Assembly: GCF_002775205.1 (NCBI RefSeq)
Contig: NC_036461.1
Coordinates: 21,132,875-21,196,874 of the forward strand
Direction: 5' to 3'
Length of the DNA: 64,000 nt
Source: Xiphophorus maculatus
Taxonomy: Eukaryota > Chordata > Actinopteri > Cyprinodontiformes > Poeciliidae
The notes beneath the pieces are model-generated. The model was not told where the DNA came from. It did not search any database and saw only the letters and a program-made list of their open reading frames with translations. The position numbers and the translations under genes were made by a program. The stretch's first letter is position 1. Every line of letters begins with the position of its first letter. This document shows positions 55,631-64,000 of the stretch, piece by piece.

Positions 55631-57949
55631 TGGCCCCTTGCCTCTGTTCACTGAATCTTAGTGTGTGACATTAAGCATCACTGTTTCTGAATTCAAGGTT
55701 ATTGACTACAAAGTTATACTCATTTAAAAGCAAGTTAAGCCATGCTTTTTAAAGTGAATTATCTTTTCATGTTAGTTTAGAGTTGAGTAAGGTTTTGGAA
55801 TGAACAATAATAAATTAGACCCTGTACAACCTTCAGACTGTTGAGGTGAAAACATGTTTTTTTATGCACGTCGGTAACTGGGGCCTGATTTGCATTCAGA
55901 CGATGATATCTTAGTTTTTTGGAACTCGCTTTACTCTGAAAACACAAACAGCTGAGTTGACAATACGGTAGAGAGTGTTCTTCAGAACGACCCGAGTCGG
56001 TGGAAGAAGAAAGTCGGGCGAGAATGCCGGGCTGAGAGACGCAGAGGTACAACACCAGAACCAACAAGTCAAAATCAAAACACAAGCCTGAGCTGCTTGT
56101 TTTAAAATCCACTTGTTAGGTTTATTTATTCACATGAACATTTTGGTTTGTTCACTGTCTAAGCTTCAAAGTTGCACCTGGGTTTTTAAATTTTTTTTTA
56201 TGTAACTCACTTACCACAGAGACCAAAAATTTTGCTTTCTTATTCTGTTTTACATTTCAGTTCTGAAGTCCCAATGTAGAACCCATTCAGACGATCAGAG
56301 GTCGGTGGAACCAGACAGAAAGTACTTGGTAAGATTGAGTGTTTTTGCAGTGTGTGGGCCAAAGGAAGGTGAGGCGCTTCTGAGGGGTTTTATTGGGGCA
56401 TTTCAAGGTGACTAACCTAAGTTGTCGGGTTTTTGTTTTTCTTTCTTTTTTTTTTTAGCTTTTCAGATATAGATATAGATAGACTTGCTGCTATCACCTC
56501 ACTTGATATTGCCCAATAAAACAACATCTTAATAAATACAACTTGAAATGAAAATACTAGTCTCTTAGCGCACTTATTGAATGAACTACTTTTTGGAAAG
56601 TGTAGATCTGCATGGCATGCTGCTGTTATCTAAACAAAAGTTCTGCAGTTCACCCTCAGAAACCGAAAACTATTCCTGCAGACATAAATTCTTCCGATCA
56701 TATAAGTCGCCTTGGCGTTGTTTTCTTTCCACCGGTGTCTTCAGCTTTTCTTTTGAATGAAGCGGCCTAGAGCCACTTATATAATATTATTTTTAAACAC
56801 GGTCTGGTAGTAAGCTAGCTGTATGTGTTGCACTGTGAGCTCATGTCACGGCAAATAAAAGGTTTTTAACATGCAGTACCTTGCGGACCACTGGGGGGCG
56901 TCTGTGGACCACAGTTTGAGAAGCACTGACGAGCAACCCCAGATCATCAAACTACCACTTTGTCTCGTCCATCCACAGAATGTTTTCCCAAAAGTCTTGG
57001 ATATCATGACAATGTTTTTATTTATTTATTTAGTTTTTTGCAAATAAGAAAGTGGGCATCTGTGTCATTTTCGGTTACCAGAGGTTTGGACTTGAACACC
57101 TGTGGATGTTGTGTTTTACCCAGTCTTTTTCTTATTGTTGATTAATCAGTGTTGTTCTGAGGTTGGTATTGTGTACTGTAGCCTGGTAAAACCCTGTCCT
57201 TTGTTCTACGCTTTATTTCGTAGTGAGGGTTTGGCCCCTCAGCTATCGAGAAACGATTGTTTCCTGGAGACGTGGACTATGTTGAAGTTTAAAGTTTGAC
57301 CCAATCGCGACTGTTTGACCGTGACGTGTGTAATCTGGAAATCCTACGTTGTAATCCTGTTATTAAACAACCACCCTCCACTGCAAAGAAGAGAAGTGAC
57401 AAGCCAAACCAGATGACTGGTAATGTAAATTCAGTATTTGGAGGTGTGGCCGACACGGACTGAATGGCTCACTTCCTTCGCTGCCATTGCTGTAACTGCG
57501 GGCTGGCTACAATACTAAAACAGCGCAGAAAATCACCGTCATCGCTCACAACTTCTCCTTCTGTTGCTTGATTGGCCAATTTGTTGAAATACTACTGGAG
57601 GAATTGAACTCAATGGGAGAAATCCCAGATTGAATTGTGAAGGGAAATGAGAATTGAGCGGTGTTTTATAGGAAGGCAACGTCCAAGCTTGACATGCTGT
57701 GATTTAGAACGTATTACTGTCGGTGTGCTCTTGGAGTAATCTTGGTAGACTGGCCACTGCCGAGAAGGTTCACTATTGTTCCATGTTTTTTCCAGCTGTA
57801 ACTAACTCACTATTTTGTTGTGCATGTATTTCAAAAGGGACCATGTGCCTCATATAACATGCCAGAGTTAGTCATATAGGTTAGTTTTCATCTGTAGTCT
57901 CTCAGGGTGCAAGAGTGGAATCCCAAAGTTTTAGAAATGGCTTTTAACC

Positions 57950-58205
57950 CTTTCAAGATTGGCATCGTACTAATTTCATGATTAAATGAGTAACAGTATT
58001 TTCAAATGTATTGGCATTTATTGATGCTTGAACTAAAAGCATCAAATAAAACATTGAGTTTCAGTAAAACCATGAAACACAACAATAAAGACAATTTTAA
58101 ACATCATTAATTGGAATGTATCGTGACAACAATAAATCAAATTTCTTATCATTGTAAGAAATTTATCGCAATAAACGATACGATAAATGCTCCCCCCCTA
58201 ATAGT
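57950..58205 (-). repeat. hAT-like repeat copy
   Basis: On the - strand it begins GGGGGGAGCATTTATCGTAT; the 17-mer TTTATCGTATCGTTTAT also occurs at 60069 on the + strand. Non-coding. Confidence 0.5.
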
Positions 58206-59604
58206 TTGATTTACATTGCTATTTTCTCTGCTCATTTTTAAAACCGCTCTGTTTAATCTGGTGATCTTTGACTTATATTAACATTTATTTGATAAAACGT
58301 CAGAGAGGGCAACAAGAAAGCAAAAACACTTTATGAGAAAACAAACTTGAAAGATGTTTTTATTATTATTTTTATAAGCATGCAGTTAATCAAGTCATAA
58401 TTCTGTTGCGTTTATATGCAAATCTGTGTCTATTAACCACAAAATTAGGTCAAGATGAAATCATGTCAAACGAGATCATGATCAACACATTTCAGCAAAC
58501 ACTTCCACAGACTTATCAGCGTCTTATCTCATGTGTCCAAGTTGCTGCGATTAGTGCTGGAGTAACTTTTTCAGCCGGTTTATAGATCCGTATCGTCGTG
58601 TTTATGTCGTCCCCTGGCTTGCACAAACGCTCCGTCTTTTGTTGTGATCTGTGTAAATCGGCATGTTTGAGCGGTTGCCTTGGGAACAGTGCACAGCGGG
58701 TTGCCGCCGACGAGCAGTTCGACAAGAGAAGACCCAGTTGGATTGCCAGCGACGCCCAGATCAACAGAGACACCTTTGAATCAACGTCAAAGAAATGCAT
58801 CTGGTAAGCGCGTCGGGGATTAACACCGAGTCGCGTTTTCAAACCCAGCAGCCTAAAACATCTCATTTGTATATCGTAAGAAATCCAAAAGTATTGTTTG
58901 TTCAAGCTAATTGCTGTTTCGGCAACAACATCAGCCCCCCCGCCCCCTTCCCCTCCGTCTCCTATTTTTTTCCTTTTCTTTTTTTCACCTCTCTTTTCCT
59001 CTGGAGAGTTTCTCGTTTCTCACCCTGGAACGCCGCTCGGTCCCCTTCCTGCTGACTCGGCTGACAGGAGACGCGGAGGCCAAGGTGATGCTCCACCTAA
59101 TTCTTACCTTAGCCAGACAACAAAGAGGCCCTTTAATTGCGCTAATCTTTTACCAAACGCAGAACGCGACCTGTTCCAGAAAACCTTCCTGACAAGAGGA
59201 GGTTGTAGAGCCACGGCTGTCGGGGCGAGCCACAGAACATGTTTGTTTAGATAACCCCGCGCCTCCTTTCAGCACATTTCTGCACCTGCAGTGAGTATAG
59301 GATATCTTGAGAAAACTCAAAACAAGCCGTGTGTGACCCCCTTCGGGTGCGTTTCGCAGGGTGTTTTACCTCTACCTACTGCCTCTTTTGTCCTTTCTCT
59401 TTCTCGCTGGCAAAACAAAGACACCTGGGTCAGACGTCAGCTCTCCTCTGAGGTCGTGGGGTCACCAGGCAGTTGTTTCTTCCGGGCAGGCGATCGCTTT
59501 GAGCTGTTGCTAAAAAAGATTGCAGCAATATCCAAACCAGCTCCCGCCTCTTTGAAAGCTTTTGCAGCTTAGTAAATGTCCGTTTAGCTGTGATTTCAGA
59601 AACA

Positions 59605-59950
59605 TTAGCTGTGTTTCCATTGACTATTTAAGTGTTCTAGTTGACATTTTGAGAAAAAAAATCGCTTAATGGAAACACAGAAATGTTGAAAAAACTGATT
59701 TCTATGATTGAAAATTAGTGCCGATCATATCAAAATTGTTTTATTTTTCCCAAAACTGCAATGGAGAGACTTTTTTCGCATCATACGGGTCACATGGTCA
59801 ATAACCGGATGTTACTACTGGTGAAAACGATGAAGAAGCCGACAGGAAGTAGTTGGAGGATGATGTCGCGCCGTGTTTTTCTACGGACTTATTCACGTGG
59901 GATTTTTAACTGCGTTTCTTATTTAACAAAAACACCACAATTGTGAAATT
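59605..59950. repeat. interspersed repeat copy 2 (GTTTCCATTGAC family)
   Basis: GTGTTTCCATTGACTATTT ... GCTTAATGGAAACACAG ... CATGGTCAATAACCGGATGTT; partner of 40195-40460 in the same orientation. Confidence 0.6.
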
Positions 59951-60055
59951 GCGGTGTTTCGACATTGGCTGAATATTAACAAGATTTTGCGCACATCCGT
60001 AATGACCAACAGGTAACACACCTGACACTTCCTGATGCTTGTAGTGGAGGTGCAT

Positions 60056-60472
60056 ATTAAGGTCCGTGTTTATCGTATCGTTTATCAGTTATTATTTATC
60101 ACGATAAAATTCTTAGAAGTATAAGAATTTTGATTCATCGTAGTCCCGATAAATTCCAAGCCATTTTGTTTACAACTTTCTTTATTGTTGGGTTTGAAAG
60201 GTTTTTACTGTTTTCTCCACTGTCTGTTCAAGAAAAGCATCAATAGATACCAATACATTTGAAAGTGCAGTTTAGTGATTTAAATCACATTTCTTTGTGA
60301 CTGGTTTCATAAAAGAGCGTTATTTGTGATTGGGGCCTATAATTGCTGTGACACAGTTACATGGTGACCTAAAAAAGATGTAATAAATGGTTATCTTCAC
60401 TTTTATTGTTATCACAATAGTACTACAAAGTATTGTGATAAAATTTAAGTTCATATCGCCCAGCTGTAGGTG
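60056..60472 (+). repeat. hAT-like repeat copy
   Basis: Starts TTTATCGTATCGTTTATCAG and ends GTTCATATCGCCCAGCTGTA, the classic GCTGGGCGATA terminus seen inverted. Internal AATAACGCTC-like strings only; no frame. Confidence 0.5.
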
Positions 60473-61664
60473 TTTACACCCATCCTACTTGCAGACTCTT
60501 CTTTTTTAGCTCCAACTCTCCTCCATTCAACTCTCGCTTTGCCCTGGAGGAGTCGGTTTGTCTGCCTCCTCAGACGTGAAATAAAATCTGGATCTCTGAA
60601 AGCTTTGGGCCTTGTTATTTGTTTGAGTTTTCTTGTTACAATTCAATAAAAGTCAATAAAATTTACCAATCAAACTTTGTGGATTCCTTGTTCTTTTGGA
60701 AGCAGCAGAGTTCTGATCAGCTCAGAAATCTCTGTCAAAGGACACCAGGATTGGGTGGGAAGGTAAAAAAAATCTGTTGCAATGTTTAGAAAGCTCTGCA
60801 TCCCTCGTAAGTGGTTAGATAAATGTTAGTTATTGATAGAGGCAAATCACTGACAAAAATTAGTTTGATCATAAAAATAATCAAACATTAAACCAATTAA
60901 ACCTCAGAGTGATGTTGTGCAGAACCCGTGCTGTATGCCATCATAATCCCGTATGAACCCTTGATACATGCATATGTGTGAAAACATCATTTAATACGAT
61001 CTTACCAAACAGTGTTCTGGTTTTACTATTAAAACAGAGGCAGATCATATTCTGCTTTGAAATAAAAAATACATTTAGTGCATTTTATACATGTTGGAGA
61101 CATTCTTTCAGTACGATCAGAATCTGGAACTCTAGCTTTAGCTAATACCCAGCCCAATGCTTCACAGCTTAAAATCGTGCCTCACTTCTGTTTCTCGATT
61201 ATATTATAGGCAAACAGTTTACTAATTAGGCGACTTTAAATAGATGAGATGGATTTCATCTAGTGTTGTCAGAGTAAAGGGGTCTGAATACAAACGCTCA
61301 GCACTCTTCTGTTTATTTGAAACAAATGTTTGAAATCAAATCCATGGATTCATTTCCCTCCATTTTACAACCATACGCTAATTTCTATGTGTCAATTGCA
61401 TAAAATACACAGGGATTGAGTTTGTAATGTGACAAAATGAAACATTTTGTCGCTGTATCCCAGTCACCACTGAGCCTTAAATGTTTTTTTTTCTTCTTCT
61501 TCCCATCAACCCCTGCAGCATCATGTTTCACAGCAATCTGCACATCCACCAGCTCAGCTGGAGAGCAAGGGAGTGAAATCCGCAGCTGCTGGGAACAAAC
61601 TGCTGCCTCTCAATTAAAACAACACGCAGCAATCTCCCATGCAACAGGAGCACGTCACAAAGTT

Positions 61665-61670
61665 TTTATT
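61665..61670 (-). terminator. emx1: candidate emx1 poly(A) signal
   Basis: AATAAA on the - strand, about 670 bases past the emx1 stop codon. Confidence 0.35.
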
Positions 61671-62335
61671 TCCAAAGCCGTTTGTCTGTAAATACATTTC
61701 GTGCTCAAAAAACGCGCCTCCGCACACGTCTCGCTCTGCAAAAACTGAAACAAACGGGGATGTGCTGTCTCATACGTCGCTCACGGCGACGGTTCCACGG
61801 CGGCGAAAGACGACAATTTCGTGATTTCAACTTCCTTCCCGGGTTCACAGGTCGCCTCCCGCTGGAGGGAAACCTTCATTAGCAGGACAACGAAGACTGT
61901 CTCTAAAAGTAAAAGTGGTGAAGAGTCTGAGAGGTTTTCTGTTCTGTTCCGTTTCACCAACATGTTCGCCGACTGACCACAGCTTCCTTTCGACGATGAG
62001 TTTTGACTTCATATGGTGCGCAGGTGAAAGCGAGTGAAGTGATCAATTAGCTTTTTGTTAACCTTCATTATTGGCCTATGTACAAAAAAGGAAAAATGAT
62101 TTTAAAAAAACGAGCACCGTGGTACTGTAGGGTACCACGACTTTTCTCTTCAGCCATCATGAAATGATGCTCCGCCGTCGTCACGGCGGCGCGAGACGTC
62201 CAAACTCCTCGATGAAGACGTGGAGTGATCGCACATGGAATCCTTGAGTCTTCCTCTAACGAGTCTAACAACGCTTTTAATAATCTTACATAATAAATAG
62301 TGTTGGTCCTCTGACGCTCAGGCTCGTGTGCAGGT
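61665..62335 (-). other. emx1: probable emx1 3' UTR
   Basis: Directly follows the emx1 stop on the - strand. It is free of recognisable transposons and GC-richer than the flanks. The sequence TTTATT at 61665-61670 is AATAAA on the - strand and is followed there by a T/G-containing stretch. The limits are inferred. Confidence 0.45.
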
Positions 62336-62503
62336 TCAGTCCTCTGAGGTCACGTCGATGTCCTCGGAGCTGGCCTGCTTGGTGGCGATGCGCCAGCGGT
62401 TGATGTGGTGGTTCCCCTTCTTCTTCTGCTGGCTGTCCGGACCCTCCTCCTCCAGCTTCTGCCGCTTGTACTTCGTCCGTCTGTTCTGGAACCAAACCTT
62501 CAC
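62336..62503 (-). CDS. emx1: Emx1 homeodomain protein, last coding exon (partial gene)
   Basis: Empty-spiracles-class homeobox transcription factor of dorsal forebrain, acting in the nucleus. The exon encodes 55 residues and a TGA stop. It opens with [16 protein letters not shown], the DNA-contacting recognition helix 3 and end of the homeodomain, then [20 protein letters not shown] and [25 protein letters not shown] rather than KFKRQK, plus the C-terminus, favour Emx1 over Emx2; a teleost emx3 copy is less likely given the sfxn5 neighbour. The acceptor on the - strand is TCTTTAG just beyond 62503, phase 0. The rest of the gene lies past 64000. It is transcribed toward sfxn5 (convergent). Confidence 0.95.
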   Translation of the reverse strand: MKVWFQNRRTKYKRQKLEEEGPDSQQKKKGNHHINRWRIATKQASSEDIDVTSED

Positions 62504-64000
62504 CTAAAGAGGGAAAACAGGGAATCGACGTAAATCGTTTATTTGCTTCGGTGCTTCGTAGCTCTGCTGATTTATAAATTGGATTGTTGTGGTAAGCTTC
62601 GAAGAAACAATGATTCTGACTTTTTGTGGGGGAAAGAAAATACGTAAAAGGCGGATATAATTTTATTTCTGTTTAGCAATTTCACCAAACTGGATACAAA
62701 TCTTGTTTTTTAAGTCAGTTTTATTTTCTATATAAACTTTTCTCTTTCAGGTAATTGCTGCAGACTTTTTTTTACTGCTTAGCTCTCCGTTTTCCTCCTT
62801 AAGATCGTATTAAATGATGTTTTCACTCATATGCATGTATCTAGGGTTCATGAGGTGCGTATGGGATTATGATGGCATACAGCATAGGTTCTGCACAACA
62901 GGAATCTTAATTGGTTTAATGTTTGATTATTTTATGATCAAACAGATTTTTGTCAATGATTTGCCTGTGTCATACTTTTACCATGTTTTCTTTTAAGTCT
63001 AAATTGGATTATTTTCATTTTTATTCCTATATTTGATTTTGGTTTTTTGTTATTTTTCACTTTGCTTTTGATTTGAATTTCTATCATTATTTTCACCTTG
63101 TTTTTATGCATTAGCTGATTTTACATTTGGATTTGAGAGATCCTCTTTCTTCTAAAATTTTTTGTTATTTTTAATGTTTTTGTTTCTATTTTCGCTCTTC
63201 TTGTTTTTCTTGTTCGTTATTGATTTTATATTGGAGTGTTTTTTTTGTTTTATCTTTTTTTAATCATCTTTTCATGTCTTTCTTATCTGTGCTGTCTTTG
63301 TTTTTATTGTCATTGTTTTCATATTTGGATTTTTGAGAGTTGTCTTTTTATTTGCACTGATAGTTTTTCTCTTCTTTAATTAAATACAAATTCTGGAAAA
63401 CTCCACCTAAACCTATCACCACTAACTAAATACATCAATATCTTTCATAATTGACACCAGCAAAGTACGTGGGTGTATTAAACTTAAACATTTATCTATT
63501 CATCCAAAACCTTAGGTTTGAAAAATAAATGCTTTTTTGTTTTTGCGGGATTTTTCTGAGCTATTTACTATTTTTGTTTTCGAAATACTTGTATTTAAGA
63601 TAAAAGCTGTCATTTGCTCCTGGTTTTATTCCTTGAATATTGTATTTGTCTACGTGTTTTCAAAATATCTTCCTAAAGACCTAGAGTATATGGCTGTTGG
63701 AGAAGCCATATTTACAGAATTTGATACCCAGACACCATTTATGATATATTTAGTTTCAGCCTGTCAAATCCAAAATTTGACCTGCTGCTAAAGATCGTAA
63801 CATTTTACCTGACATTTTCCAACCAACATGTGAAATGTATTTCAAAACTTGAGTCAAATCTTCTTGTAATGAACTTGTGTGGTCTGCACTGATTTAGCTG
63901 GTTTTCAGTAAGATTCCCCTGTTGTTCAGATTACATTTCTGCTTTTCATATTGTCTAAATGCACAACATTCCAGCTTATAGCTGAACACACTTCATATTA
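62504..64000 (-). other. emx1: emx1 intron (3' part)
   Basis: No exon recognised. 62990-63380 is a long T-rich, pyrimidine-biased low-complexity stretch on the + strand. Elsewhere AT-rich unique sequence. Confidence 0.65.

Larger units (their letters stand above)
55631..61664. other. intergenic region between sfxn5 and emx1
   Basis: 6 kb between convergent genes with no supported gene. It holds repeats (57950-58205, 59605-59950, 60056-60472), a transposon-like stretch at about 56940-57260 (GTCTCGTCCATCCACAGAATG), and an unrepeated CpG-containing block at 58540-59270 that may be an emx1 regulatory element. The remainder is AT-rich unique sequence. Confidence 0.6.

Noticed and set aside
62286..62495. 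69-residue - strand frame [10 protein letters not shown]... over the emx1 exon
   Set aside because: A +1 shadow; the homeodomain frame ([16 protein letters not shown]) is the real one.

Overview
This window looks like chromosomal DNA from a teleost fish. Vertebrate-type genes are split into short exons with GT...AG introns. The introns hold many decayed fish transposons (Tc1-like, hAT-like, LINE, piggyBac), CA, TA and GATA microsatellites, and AT-rich unique sequence. The species cannot be named from the sequence.

Three host genes can be supported. (1) rab11fip5, + strand, 14189-24883, five coding exons. The first exon (start codon and most of the C2 domain) is not in the window and must lie upstream, so positions 1-14188 are intron 1. 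One exon (20087-22552, 822 codons, phase 2 at both ends) is a large cassette with four NPF motifs. The last exon carries the Rab11-binding coiled coil. (2) sfxn5, + strand, 33863-54892. All 14 coding exons were traced by hand into one 322-residue frame encoding a mitochondrial sideroflexin. (3) emx1, - strand. Only its last coding exon (62336-62503) is present: the end of the homeodomain and the C-terminus. The rest lies beyond 64000. As I recall, human chromosome 2p13 has the same order and orientations (RAB11FIP5 and SFXN5 in tandem, EMX1 convergent on SFXN5), which supports the assignments.

Layout: 1-14188 rab11fip5 intron 1, rich in repeats (Tc1 remnants, a CA tract, a 406-bp Tc1-type MITE, a foldback element, a 5'-truncated LINE); 14189-24883 rab11fip5 exons; 24884 to about 27520 probable 3' UTR; 27520-33640 intergenic, with an apparently intact two-exon piggyBac transposase (29461-31464) inside an inverted repeat, and a 480-bp hAT-type MITE; 33645-33862 sfxn5 promoter with two opposed ZNF143-like sites; 33863-54892 sfxn5; 54893 to about 55630 its probable 3' UTR; 55630-61664 intergenic; 61665-62503 emx1 3' UTR and last exon; 62504-64000 emx1 intron.

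The three genes do not share a pathway: one is an endosomal recycling adaptor, one a mitochondrial carrier, one a forebrain transcription factor. Their linkage most plausibly reflects emx1 control elements lying inside and around sfxn5. Several intronic and intergenic stretches, especially 43740-44900 with its many TAATTA-type sites, look like developmental enhancers. That is inference. The most unusual items are the intact piggyBac gene with a 5' intron, a foldback element built from an 18-bp unit at about 36337-36956, and an apparent three-heptad extension of the Rab11FIP coiled coil.
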